Source: Rhabditoides inermis
Taxonomy: Eukaryota; Nematoda; Chromadorea; Rhabditida; Rhabditidae
NCBI GenBank assembly: GCA_963966185.1
Contig: CAWZYM010000231.1
Coordinates: 186,001-250,000, forward strand
Length of the DNA stretch: 64,000 nucleotides
Direction: 5' to 3'
Part shown: positions 32,616 to 44,822 of the stretch, piece after piece
Layout: the number at the start of each line of letters is the position of its first letter
How positions within the stretch are numbered: position 1 is the first letter of the stretch
Notes under the pieces: model-generated
The model's database searches: none
Seen by the model: only the letters and a program-made list of their open reading frames with translations
What the model was told of the DNA's origin: nothing
Position numbers and translations under genes: made by a program

Positions 32616-33171
32616 ATGAGCAGTTGTTGTCACGTGAGGAAGCAGCCGCACTGCTGTGAGGACGAGCATCCCGCCGCCTTCTTCCTCACACTCTTCCTAT
32701 GTCTCCTCGCGGCTGCTCTACTCAATACAACTGCTCTGTCCCCGGTAAGTGACGGAGCCATCCAAGTGTTACCTGGGATTTATATTAGTGAACAAAAACA
32801 ATCCTTTTCGAAACCCGTTAAAGTTGGAAGGCATCCGCAAGTAGTTTGAAGTGGGTTGCGGATATTTGTAAAAAGTTTGTAGTTGGGATGCAAGATGGAT
32901 CACAATGCATTTCGCGAGTCTTCGGGAAGCTTATCGCTACATACTTATACTTGTTTGGCTTGGTTTGAGATTTGAATGAAATGACATGTTGTAGCCAACG
33001 ACGCTTCCTCCCGGCACCCTTACTCCCACTCCTACACCTACAGGTGCGCTAACGGAACGGTGTAGCCATGCCCCATGTTTCAGAGGAGACCACCACTACT
33101 GCTGAGCCCACGACGACAACAGCGCTTCCGCCTATGGTTCGAGATAGGCGACAAGGAAGAGAGAGCGAGAG

Positions 33172-33217
<46 letters not shown>

Positions 33218-33581
33218 ATGGTTGTTTCAGACGCAAGAGAAGTTCGAGGAGAACGAGCTGGGTCGTGCGGTGTACCATGGTAAAATCGCATCGGATCCAG
33301 TGGACTACGTGGAATACGACCACACCTTCCTCTCGCCCATTCCTGCCGAATTCACCGCCATCAAACAGAATGCAGCCGAACACATGACCAGCCGTGCGTC
33401 CTCTTTCCTCTCTCTCTCTCTCTCCTCTCTCTCTTCTCTCTCTTTCTTCTCTCTCCTTTTCTCTCATACATTCTTTCAGAGGGCTCGTACACTTTCCTTT
33501 CCGGAGCGAAGAAGGACGCGATGGACGCACTAGGCTATGACACCAGCCACATGATCCCGCTGTACTATGGAGTGCGCAGTG

Positions 33582-33628
<47 letters not shown>

Positions 33629-34079
33629 GTCTAATTCTCTCTCAGACCGTGCTCCTCGCTCCACCATCTTCTCTCCGTCCCTGCAGACAGTGCGGGACTC
33701 GTATGAGAACGGCTATATGTATGAGACGGTGGGTGCATGGATGGACAGTGCAGTATGGATAGTACATGTGTATATCCCAGGTGAACCAGCCAGCGTACCC
33801 GGAGTCGGATCAGATGTGCAACGCGGACAAGGACGAGTTCATTGGAGCCAGCACGCCGTTCTACGAGTGCATCCACACTGACAGTCAGTACATCCTCCTC
33901 TCTCATCCTTCTATCACACATGTTTCCAGAGCGTCGCCACTACACCACCGACGCCTCCTCCGTGGATAATACCGTGTACACGGTGAGAATGTTGTCGTTG
34001 TGTGAACGAAATGATGACGTGTTGTTTTCAGTGCACTGTGCTTTGCTATGTCTTCCCCTACCCTTCTCCCACGCTATAA
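32616..34079 (+). CDS. Stalked membrane protein, paralogue 3
   Basis: Nine exons: 32616-32744, 32995-33043, 33084-33136, 33231-33393, 33480-33578, 33691-33728, 33781-33883, 33930-33982 and 34032-34079, giving 244 residues. The N-terminus has CC pairs (SSCC, HCCEDE) and a helix at about 20-38 (AAFFLTLFLCLLAAALLN). A short Pro/Thr-rich stalk follows (PTTLPPGTLTPTPTPT, then a Thr run). The head holds LGYDTSHMIPLYYGV, ASTPFYECIHTD, RRHYTTDASSVD and TVLCYVFPY. An acceptor (CCATTCAG) lies one base before the ATG, so the transcript is probably trans-spliced. Introns 3, 4 and 5 carry GA or CT microsatellites. The last three exon lengths (103, 53, 48) parallel the relatives. A conserved small head with a stalk of very different length is the theme of the family; the function is unknown to me. 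Confidence 0.78.
33155..33215. repeat. (GA)n microsatellite
   Basis: GA run in the third intron of stalk paralogue 3, ending 16 bases before the next exon. Confidence 0.9.
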
Positions 34080-34106
34080 TGAGTTTTGTTGTTCTAATAT
34101 GACTGC

Positions 34107-34112
34107 AATAAA
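34107..34112 (+). other. Poly(A) signal of stalk paralogue 3
   Basis: AATAAA 28 bases past the stop codon, about 100 bases from the convergent collagen stop. Confidence 0.7.
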
Positions 34113-34215
34113 GACGTTAATTTTGATTCATTTCGATTGTACACACAAAATTGAGAGAAAATGCCTTTTATATCTGCATTTGATGGATTTGTACAGACAA
34201 TCAAGTGTGAGTCGC

Positions 34216-35181
34216 TTAGCGGCGAGTTCCGTCCTCGAAGAAGACTCCTCCGTCGATGGCGCAGTACTTGGGGCAGATTCCGGGCTCTCCGGCACCTCCG
34301 GCGGGTCCGGCCTCTCCGGGGGCTCCGGGGTTTCCGTCGGCTCCAGGGGCTCCGTCCTGTCCGTTGGGTCCCTTGGGTCCGGGGGCTCCAGGGGCTCCGT
34401 CCTTTCCGGGGGCTCCGGGCTGTCCGGGGGGTCCCTGAGGTCCGGCCTCTCCAGCGGGTCCGGGCTCTCCAGGCACAAGAGGCTCGGAGACGGCGTCCTG
34501 TCCGGGGGCTCCGGGGGCTCCAGGGGCTCCAGGGTTTCCGGGGGGTCCGGGGGGTCCCTTGGGTCCGGCCTCTCCAGGGGCGGCATCGTTTCCGGGGGCT
34601 CCGGGCTGTCCGGGGGCTCCAGCGTCTCCAGCGGGTCCGGGAGGTCCGGGAGGTCCGGCGGGTCCAGCGGGGCAAGGCTTGCAGGGAGGAGGAGTGACGG
34701 GCTCGCAAGGGGACTGGGGCGGCTTTCCGGGGTTTCCGGGCATTCCAGGGGCTCCGGGCTTTCCGGGCCTTCCGGGCTTTCCGGGGGTTCCGGCGGGTCC
34801 GGGGGGTCCGGGCAGGCAGCATCCGTCGCAAGATCCTCCGGCGGAGGCGGATCCTCCGCTCACAGCAGAGTCGTCTCCGTATCCAGCCTGACGGGCGGTG
34901 CGGTTTCCGGGGGTGGGCAGTCCCTTCAGGTGGTTCACCTCGGTCCAGATGTCCTTGGCAGATCCCTGCAAACAACACAATTAGAGAGGGGAGAGAGAGG
35001 GGAGAGAGAGATGACGTACCTTGCAGAAGGTGATCTCGTTTCCGAGGGACTTCTTCACATGGTTGACGTAGTTGTACACCATGGGGAGGGTGACGCACAC
35101 CGAGAGGACGGCGACCACCGAGAAGGTGACGGCCGAGTAGGCCACGAAGCGGTACGCCTTCACCCTCGACTCAGTATCCAT
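34216..35181 (-). CDS. Nematode cuticle collagen, copy 2
   Basis: Two minus-strand exons, 35181-35020 and 34965-34216, encode 303 residues, by my reading identical to the collagen at 17738-18711. The nucleotide differences I found between the coding sequences (one in each of two codons near the signal-anchor and two in the Gly-X-Y region) are all silent. Homology begins 19 bases before the ATG and stops within two bases after the TAA; flanks are unrelated. The intron keeps its ends but its GA tract differs. The product should be made in the hypodermis, trimerise and join the cuticle. The gene is convergent with stalk paralogue 3 and head-to-tail with the ephrin gene. Confidence 0.95.
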
Positions 35182-35217
35182 GTCGAGAGACTGATGCTTG
35201 TCTGTCGCCCCACGTAG

Positions 35218-35226
35218 CTTATATGG
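35218..35226 (-). promoter_or_regulatory. TATA-like box of collagen copy 2
   Basis: CCATATAAG on the minus strand, about 37 bases upstream of the ATG, at the same distance as the TATAAAAG of copy 1 but in unrelated sequence. Confidence 0.5.
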
Positions 35227-35632
35227 AAGGGGCGCGCAACCCGTTTCCGCCCCCGGGCGCCCTTGAAAAACGGACGGAAGGACAGAGATTCGCGCGCTGC
35301 CATCTGCCCCTAGGCGATTTCTCTCCCATCTCACCCTTCTTCTCCAGTTCTCCCCCATCTCTCACTCATTCATGGCTTCTGCCACCCGGTGACAAAAACG
35401 ACAGCGCGCTGTTTACAACCTGCGATAGCAATCTCACTGAAACAAAGAACGAAACATGTTTTAAATATAGTTTATCTCTGTTAGCAAAACGTTAGCTATA
35501 TACATACAAACTTGCAAGAAAGACAATATCACAGTCGGGATTGAGTGTAGAACGTGGACTGGGGCAGTCCTTATTAGCAGTGTGTGGCGACCCGTGTGGA
35601 AGACCCGTGCTCTCCTCTCAAACTCCCAGCGT

Positions 35633-35737
35633 CTACTGGAGAAGTAGAACAACGAGGAAGAGAAGGAGGGAGGCGCGGCCAACGGAAGACGAAAACGCCA
35701 AAGAGTCGGGGACTGAAAAAGAGAGTAATTAACAGGT

Positions 35738-35785
<48 letters not shown>

Positions 35786-38700
35786 GCTCACCTTCTCCGA
35801 TCTCGTGTATCTGGAAGTCGATCTGGTTCTCTAGCTGCAGCTGCAGTGCCTCGTACACGTCCTGTCTGTCGATCATGGGTGTGTCGAGGGAGACCCTCTC
35901 CCCCCTCGTCATCTCCCTCCGCGGCCACTGCGCCTCCTTCGGCAGCACCTTCTCGAAGAACTCGCTCCACAGCGGGTCTCTCTCCGCCGCCGCCGCCGCC
36001 TCCACCGCGTTGCTCGCCTCGGTGGTGGTCTTGTGCTTGTGGTGGCGGTGTCTGTGGTGCGCTCCCGTCTCATCTGCCATGTGCACCTTCAGCTTCAGAT
36101 GGTGCGACGCGCACAGACCGCCGTCCCTGTTCAGAAGGCCTTCCGGAGAGCCGTCGGCGGTGGCTGGAAAGGAATCGGTCAACACAACGCTACACGAGAA
36201 AAGCGGTGTGGACTCACATATGAAGTAGTATGTCTCTCCGTGCTTGTACTCGAGTCCATTGGGTACGGGGGAGAAGAGTCGGAAGGAGAGGCGGATGTTG
36301 TTGTTGGCCAGCGGACGCGCACACCTGCCAACCTCCTGGGTCGACGACGGGCGCAGACGGCACGACAGGTACTCCTCCTCGGAAACCTGCAAAGGGCACG
36401 GTAATGTTGGGATTATCGTAATCGTGATTGTATTCTGTACTCACCCTGTATATGATGGACTGTTCGGTGACGGCTAGCGGGGTGCCGGCGCGGAACTTGG
36501 GGCAGTGCAGGTTGAGCGTGTCTCCGATCGAAGCGTACATCTCTTGCCTGCAAGCGAATCGCATAAGTTGTTGTGCTCGTCAAGTGATTGAGTGACCGCC
36601 GCGAGTCAAAGCCGCCGTGTCGTGTCCCGACTCATCCGATAATTGATGGACGCGTCGCCGCTGTCTTTGATGGCAGGAACACGTGTTCACAACGCTCGCC
36701 CCAGGCAAGAAAGAGAGGAGAGAGAGAGAGTCGTAAATCGTAATCCGCCAGTGATTGCGCTTTAGAGATAGGTGGTGAGCACTCCCGCCGCATGCAAATG
36801 CCGCTGCGTGCTAATAGAGAGAGAGGCGATTAGCTAATCAGGCGCAGTGATTGGTTGATTCAATTACTCTTCAGGGCCACTGATTGCCCATCGTCGTAGT
36901 GTTTTCGGAAATCGCCCTCGAGTGTGCCCTCTGGCTATATGGGAGAGGAGAGAGAGAGACCAATCGGCACAGTTGCCGAATCGAGAGAGCCAACCACTCA
37001 ATGAGCGCTCGATTGACCCTCGCAGCCCTCCCCATTGCGCAATCAATCCCAAAATTTGTCCCATAATCCCAAAAAAGGTCCGCGTGCCGTTTGTATTACA
37101 CCACCCACAGTCTCTAATCAGAGAAGCAGAGACGGCTAGAGACAATATGGTTGTGGGAGAGTGAGAGAAGCCAGCTGGAGCGAGATATAATCCGCGGGGG
37201 TGAAACCGGAGAGCGGTAAGACAGCTGGAGATTAGCCCAAAAGTTCCAACTGACCCCTACAAGGAGTCTCGAGTCTCACACGCAGACCGCATATGTTTAT
37301 GACATAATTCGTGAGTGCGGTGTGCGCACTTAACCCCGCGCGGCCTGCCTGTCAAGTGTGTCCGTTTACGGTCCTACAAGGATGCGCACTCACCACTTCC
37401 TGACCGTAAAACACGCATCGCCTCGCTTTGATGGATCCCACTTCCCACTGCGTCTAATACCGTTCCCATGTCGCTTACTGTCTGTACACGGCAAACACAC
37501 TCGACGGGGGCGCTCCCTTTCCCGGGGGGCTCTCCTCTGCCGAAACAGACTGCACAAACACGGATCAGCGGGATAACAAGTCGGCTGCCGCCTCTGATCC
37601 CCTAATCCACCTGCCACAGTCAGCTGCCGGACTGTGCAATCGCGGACGGGGCGCGATTGAAATGCGAGAACTAATCCGGAAATCGGCTGGTGTTCACCTG
37701 TTGCGTGGTTGCATAATGAATGCGCGTGCACTCTGACCCCTTGAAACCGGAGAAGCGAGTGCGAGCTCCGATTTGCCAGAGTGATCCCCCCTCTCACTGT
37801 CACTCTGACGACCCACTCATTAGCCAGTGTGTTTGTACAACTATATCGGCTTACAAGACGCGCGAGGCCTCGTCTGAGAGCGTATGCAACTGGCAGATTG
37901 AACTAATTTAGAGGCTTCCCTAGTAGTCGTCGCGTAGTATTGTGTGGAAACCTGCACTACTAATTGCGCGCGCATCGCCAGCGAAATCCCGCTATGCAAA
38001 TGAGGTGGAGTGATTTATCGACCCCCGATCCACCTGTTAGATGTTTCGAAGGGAGAGAGAGGGGTTGTAAATTAGCGTTGGCGAACTCTGCTAGAACATG
38101 TGTCCTCCTCCCCCCTCTCTCTCTTTGTTACACTGCTGATGCAATGATGATGGAGAAGCGAAGCGGTCAGTGCCTGTTGCTGCTGCCCCCATATTTTGTT
38201 GACAGTGCAATAATATGCCATCATCCATTCTCCACCCCCAATCACCCCCTCTCTACCCACCCACACACACCATCTGGGCTGATCATCTCACAATGCGCGC
38301 GCATTAGCATAATATAGAGGGCTCCAATTTCAGCGCCCTCCATTTTCACCTCGTTATGTGCTGCGGTCGCGCAAAACACTACAGGTAGAGGAGGCGCTTT
38401 CGAATCGATGGGAGAGGAAAGGAAGGGCTCTCGCAATTATGAGAGGTGTGAAGGGGAGAATGGGGACAATTAGAGCGAGAACAATCCATAGCCGGCGGGC
38501 ACAGGTAGCACAATTGAGCAGGTACACACGGCCAATCAATGCGCATCAAAGGACGCCGCAAGGGGGAACATGCAAATAGGCACATCTATATGCAAGAAGC
38601 TGCCCATCCCGGGACAAGATTAAGACGGCTCATATTCGGTAATAAGACAAGGCGTGGGGATTGGGAGGAGGGATGAAGGGGCGCCGATCTAATCACATGC

Positions 38701-39169
38701 AGCTGATGCGCGCAAGAAGCGCCGGCGCTCAAAATAAGCGGCCGCCGCTGTGACACTGGATTAGCCACCGAGGAACGCCTGTCCCCGTGTTTGTGCAAGC
38801 TGCGCAGGTAATTAGAATATGCAAATGAGGCAGAAAGAACGGTTGCGCGGCGATTGTTCAGCTGAATGCGCTGGCGGAAAACACAATCAGTATCGGAAGT
38901 CGGCGCTGCGTGATTCGGTTAGGCGCTGGCAGAGAGACACTAGGACTAGCACAGATAGAGAATGGGAAACACATGCGCTGCGAGTGAGTTAGTCAGAACA
39001 TTCAGAGGACATCGAGAAGTCACCACTATACAAGTACTCACACTAATAAAACACACAATCAAAATGAATTACAAATATGTACTTACATGGAGTTGCTGGA
39101 GTTCCAGTAGACGGACGGCAGGTGCTTGGCGAAAACTGTGGGAATGAGGAAGAGAGTGAGCAGCAACAT
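35633..39169 (-). CDS. Ephrin, GPI-anchored type
   Basis: Five minus-strand exons: 39169-39087, 36547-36445, 36386-36218, 36163-35792 and 35712-35633, giving 268 residues. A signal peptide (MLLLTLFLIPTVFA) is followed by the ephrin signature VYWNSSNS at 20-27. The receptor-binding domain has the four expected cysteines (C43, C71, C84, C136) and the late HGETYYFI motif. After the domain comes a His-rich and Ala-rich linker and a long charged spacer. The C-terminus (LLLFLVVLLLQ) is hydrophobic with no cytoplasmic tail, which fits a GPI anchor, as in nematode ephrins, the ligands of the VAB-1 Eph receptor in epidermal and neuronal morphogenesis. An insertion between YYFI and the fourth cysteine is longer than in vertebrate ephrins. 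The first intron is 2.5 kb and the upstream region is empty of genes for over 7 kb, suggesting extensive control sequence. Which nematode ephrin this corresponds to is not decided. Confidence 0.88.
35749..35783. repeat. (GA)n microsatellite
   Basis: GA run in the last intron of the ephrin gene, nine bases from the exon 4 donor. Confidence 0.9.
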
Positions 39170-40993
39170 TCTGAAAGCATCAGGTGAACAAGGGTGACGG
39201 GTGAGTAAGTACATCAACAGCACTCGCGAAGCAAGGATCGTAAATAGTGGTCAGAGGGCAACTGATGGCTCGCGCTCTCTCTCATAGAGGGGCGGGATAG
39301 GGAGGGCGCGCGCCCAAGGGGCGGGGCTAGTGATTTGCATAATCCAGCCGATCCACCCTTGAACCTCTCTTGAACGGCGAGATTGATAGACACCGAAAAG
39401 ATTACGGTAGACTGTAGATCGGGTCAATTGCGGCCGGATATTGGACACAGGAATGGGCAATATCCGGGAAGAAAGGTGTGAGGCGAGGGAGGAAGAAAGG
39501 TATGAGAAGAGCGTGTTTCTACGAGCTCTCATAAATCGCACTGCTCGTTTCGCGAACGCCACGTTTTTCGAGGCGAGAGAGACGGAAAGAAGAGCGATAT
39601 AACCGCGTGAGTGGCGGGTTGTAGTATGCAGGACACAAAAAGAACGAACGAGGAGCCGATTGGCTAAACGGCCAATTATCACAGCCCATAATAATCACAA
39701 GAGCGCAGATAATCAAGTGTTTACGCACTGCACTAACAGATGTCGAGCGGAAGTTGGAGGGACACAAAAAGTGTGACAAACAAAGTGATTGTGACAAAGA
39801 CGGGAGAGGAGAGTGAATGGGGCATGAAGGAGGAAATAGGAGACCCGATTGCGCACTCTCAGGAACACGCGAACACATGTCTGTGTGGAGAGAGAAGGAA
39901 AGGTGATCTGGAAGCGTACACAGGCTGAATGGCAGTCGAGTGTGAGTGAGCTGCTCCCGCCCCTCCCCCACGAACCCCCCAGGCATCCACACCTACATGG
40001 GAACACCTGTACAGGTGAGCCCCGAGGTGTCAGAACTGCCCGAGGGCACCAAAGCCCTTGCCACTCCACTAACCTCGATGCTCATTACACCTGCGAGTGA
40101 ACGGGAGAGCCCCGCGGCATGAGAGACACCTGGGAACCACCAGTACAAGTTCGAACAAGCGCCAGGGGGCAGGGAACGCTAGTGTTTGGGAAGAGACCTA
40201 CAGTATCGATGAGTCACACGCTCCCATAAGCGATTCGCATTATTGAGCAGCGAGAGAATCACCCAATTCGGGGGATGCGTGGGGAAATGTCGTGTGTGTT
40301 TCTCAGGACAGTCATGTCAGTGTGGGGTGGACAGTGTCACAAGTCATATAAGCCGCACAAAGTGAGTGTTGTGCCTAGAGAGTGGGGTGCGCAGCGGGAG
40401 CCGCGCATGCAATCCTTCACACACAGGAGCGATCCGGCGGCCCGCTCTTTCTACCCACACCCAAACAATCACACTGTGCGCGTAATGCGTGAGACGACAA
40501 AGCCAACAGGTCGCACTTGTTAGGCCAAGAGGGTTACTGTATCCTCATAACTTCCAGTTTGGTCAATTTTTGCCGCAGGGCACTGTAGTGACATGCCACT
40601 AATGTGCAAGTGCGAAAAACAAACGACGCTCATTTGGGAATAGTAGTAAATCTCTCTCACCATATTTGCACTTGGCTCCTCCTATTGAGTGTGTATTGTT
40701 TATGGGGAGGCGCTAATTCGAAATGAGTGACAGGCTTGACAGTAGACAATGGAGGATTATCACTGTAGTCGTAGTGAGAGGTAGTGAGAGCGGGAGTAAG
40801 TGTTCCCATGCCGCGGGGCATATCACCTGCCAAAGCGGCGCTCACTGCGGGCGGACAATGGAGAGGCTAACCACCGGCTAGTCAGCATAATGAGAGTCTC
40901 ATCCGCCGGCCGTTCATTACGAGACACCTGATTGGAGAGACTAATGAGAGAATATGGACTGACCATCGATACACCAAGGGCTGGTATGCAAAT
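36792..40993. promoter_or_regulatory. Cluster of six perfect ATGCAAAT octamers
   Basis: ATGCAAAT, the POU-factor octamer, occurs at 36792-36799, 37994-38001, 38570-38577, 38819-38826 and 40986-40993 on the plus strand, and at 39333-39340 on the minus strand. The first four are in the 2.5 kb first intron of the ephrin gene and the last two are upstream of it. Related TGCATAAT words lie at about 37713 and 38306. That these act as enhancer sites is inference. Confidence 0.5.
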
Positions 40994-41167
40994 GTGTGAA
41001 GAGGATAAAGACAAAGAGAAGGATAGGCGCGCGCGAACTGCGCATTTGAAATGACCCGGCCTAAATGTCTGAATAGAAGACAGGACATTTCATGGAGGTC
41101 TAGACACTAGCTGGCATTCCTATTGTGAGAAGTGAAATGTTATGATGTTATTACAGTAAAGGATCGG

Positions 41168-41169
<2 letters not shown>

Positions 41170-41220
<51 letters not shown>
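41170..41220. repeat. (GA)n microsatellite
   Basis: Perfect GA run of about 50 bases in the intergenic region upstream of the ephrin gene. Confidence 0.95.
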
Positions 41221-41224
<4 letters not shown>

Positions 41225-42258
41225 CATGCGGATGTGGCAGTGGCGGCATATCAGAGAGAGACAATGCGCAAACATGCGGGGGGATATGCTATGCCACCCC
41301 GGATATCGAGAGGGCTCTTATGCTCGCATTCCGGTTCTCACGCAAACCTACATGATACTCAGCCAACTCAGCTACACGATACTCACGCGTACGATTGTGG
41401 AGTTTGAAAAAGATGGAACCACTCGACCTCCCACGATGGTTTTGCAGACGAGGCGGCGCCTCTCTTCAAGCATTGAAATCGAAAACGTTGCTCATTTTCC
41501 CACTCTCACTCTCTCCCTTGATAAAAACTAGCGGCGCACAGTAGCAATCGACCGCCAAAGAAGGGAACTGAGACTGTCGTGAGAGCAGAGGGGGAGAGGC
41601 AATGTGAAAATACGAAGAGAGCCTGTATACAAAACTGCAGCTTGTATGCATGGGGGAACGCTGTACAGGGTGTTGTGAGTAATACGTGGAGACAAACAAT
41701 GGCCCGTAACGTATACCGTGTCACTTTTTGTGTGCGCATGCCCAATTTGCGTGTTAGCACAATGTGAGGTCGAAGCAAGCGAGATTTCAGATCCATCTTC
41801 CGCTGTCAGACCCACACCTGCCTGGAGAGAGAGAGAGAACACTGTAATCCAAATCCGACCTCTCGACCTCGAGCCCGCATACTCCAACACGCATAAATTA
41901 GAAAATAACTAATTTATGAGGCGGATTGAATATGACGCTGGATTATGATGGATCGGGGATAAGCCACGCGGGATATTGGACAACCCTTCAGCATGAGGAA
42001 AACAATATCACGTTACATATTACATAAATACAGTAAGACAGAACTGTGATCGGAATCGAATGTTGCGTGGGCACTTGGTGTCATAATGAGGAGCGAGAGT
42101 TGCGCGAGAGAGAGGCGACCAGCTGAGAGGCTCCTATTTCCCCATCCCTAGCTATGCGATATCACAGTGACATAACGAGAAAACTGACGGGGGATAATCC
42201 CGGATACGGCTCGATATCCATTACACAGTAGTAGTACGAAAAAGCCAAAGCGTATAGC

Positions 42259-42302
<44 letters not shown>

Positions 42303-43037
42303 ATAGAAAGAGGGCATGGTTAGCAAACGCTAGAAGAAAAGGGACTGTACAGCTGCCAGTCACAGCTACTTGCCAGCTGCGACTCCCAGTCTTTTTTCGA
42401 TCGCCGTCCGCAAATTGAATTCGATTCATGTGTCTCGGCGGTTTTCGGTCGAATGAAAGGGCTCATCATTTGATGAGAGGCGAGAGTGCGCGGAGAGAGT
42501 GCGCGGAATGGAGAGGCGCAGACAGGCCGGACATGTTTTATTCATGTGGGCTGCGTTGTGCACAAAGGGTTTGAGGGAGTCGCTTGTGGAACGGAAGCGC
42601 CATCGAATCCCAATTAGGGCAGAGACGTTTTCGGAGTAGGAAGCGACGAGTTGCCAGAGGAGAGAGGAGAGGCTTCCTGCTGCGAGAGTTGGGGTACGCA
42701 GGGGCAACAAATCACCTGTGCAACCACCTGCACACATTCTAGCAATGCGATAAATCTCTTTCGATAATCTCGCAACATATCTGCGTAGATAGCATCTTCA
42801 TAGCTAGCACCTGTCAGAAGCACCATAAACAGGACAAATGATCGGCGGGTCAGTGGCGGCTTCAAAGGAATCGGATCACTTTCGGGAAGAAAAAGAGGGG
42901 GAGAGAGAGAGAGAGAAGGGGGAGAGAGCCATAATTCATTCACTCTCTGCAACATGCGACAGTGTAATTGGAGAATCTAATTACAAAACTACGAAAAAAA
43001 CGCGAGGTTGTTTCTGAATAGCGCACCTGTCTTGAAG

Positions 43038-43039
<2 letters not shown>

Positions 43040-43080
<41 letters not shown>

Positions 43081-43145
43081 TTTCTCTCTCTCCCTCTCTC
43101 TCTCTCTTTCTCTCTCCCTCTCTCTCCATCTCTCTCCATCTCTCC
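43040..43145. repeat. (CT)n tract
   Basis: CT run followed by interrupted CTCTCC units over about 105 bases, intergenic. Confidence 0.95.
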
Positions 43146-44136
43146 CTCTCTACTGTCCTCGGTTAGCTCACATTCCACCCTACCATTGTCTCCTCTCTCC
43201 ATTCAAAAGAAGGGACATGTTTAGCCACAATTACTCGCACCTCCCCAATTAGGCAGGGATTTTCACTGCAGGGGTCGGGTTACGGTAAGAGTACGGTAAT
43301 CAGAATGGTTCGCGCATCCGAGCAGGTGCCACATATGCTAATTGGACACCCGCCGAGTGAGGGCAAGGCAAGTTAGGCAACACACAGTTATGAAACATGG
43401 AAAACGCTTCTCTCTTAACGAGCCTTGATTGAAGAGAGAGAAAAGTACATGGGGACGAGAGAGAGAAGGGATGTTTTGTTACTGGATAGAGGAAGGGAGT
43501 GACGCATTGGTGTATTCATGGGAAAGTCCTTCTCCACACACGGTGAAAATGGCAACAGAGCGGTCAGAGAGCGCAACATTACTATTTAAACTAAACAAAA
43601 TAATAATATTAGTCGACTGGGCGTCCACCTAGCATCGGCTGCCTTGTGGTATCGGCTTATTCGTCTCTGCCTTCAGTCCTTCAGATAAGCACCCGGTCAC
43701 TTCCATAATAATCTCCCTAATACCCCCCCCCCCCAATCACTGACTCATTATCAGTCATCAGAGTGCGCGAGCGCCGGCAATAATACACAGATGATGGCTA
43801 TAAAGTGGCGGCTATAAATCTGTAGGCAGAGTGCGCGAATTGGCGAGGGCATCTCTCACAGTCAGGTTCCATAGTAATCGTAAACGTATTGCGCAAATAC
43901 AACTTTTCTGTGGCGTGTCGGCGCGCGATTTGACAAAGGACTCGCTGTGGGTGGTTCCGGCGGACAAACAAACGCGGACTTTGGAATGGACAAAAAAAGG
44001 AATGCTTTGATCGGATCGTTTTTGCAATGATGATTTCGATTGTAATGGAGCGTGAAAGGACGTGTCAGCGATGGAAGCGGGGCGCGAACCACCCAAAACA
44101 CATTAGCGCATCTCAACATTGTCCAGCGATATTGTC

Positions 44137-44167
<31 letters not shown>

Positions 44168-44822
44168 CCCATTCTCTCTCTCTATCCGGATTCTCTCGAA
44201 GCATTTCGCATGCCGACACATGGATGTGCGCTCTCGTATTTCATATGCGGACACACACACAGTCTCTTCTGCCGGCGTCCTTTCAGTCTCTATCTGCATT
44301 GCTGATCAGTCGAGAGTCAATCAGTCGCCCCGGCTTGCGCAACGGTGAATAGTCAATTGGAGGTGTCAAGTGACATGTCTTCCCGCCTCGGCGGCGCGCC
44401 CTTTCATATCCTATCCATTGTAGAAGAGATGGAAAGAGGGGGGGGGGGGACTGTACTGAATGCTGGCAGCTGGTGTGCACATGTGAGAGTGACAAGGTCA
44501 GCAAGGGACGGACTGATTGTGAATAGTAATCAGGAAACTAATTCGGGATCTTCACGCGTGACAGTGATAACAACAGCTTGTGTTTATTTATACATGTCAT
44601 GTCTGTGTAAATAGTGTTTAAACGTGTAACCACATGTTTCATGCACGTGCAGCACTCTCCATCTCCATCACCTCTCATTTCACAATGTCAGTGGAATCAC
44701 AAAATGGCCGTCTCATTTCGTCGTTCGGAGAATGATTGCTATGCGGAGCAGAGGCTATATATTGCCCCCGTAGACATTATACAACATTGTCCTTTCCACT
44801 CTTTTCACCCTTTCATTACACG

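Noticed and set aside
36600..39060. A separate gene inside the ephrin first intron
   Set aside because: No exon with consistent phase and splice sites on either strand; open frames there are short and composition-driven.
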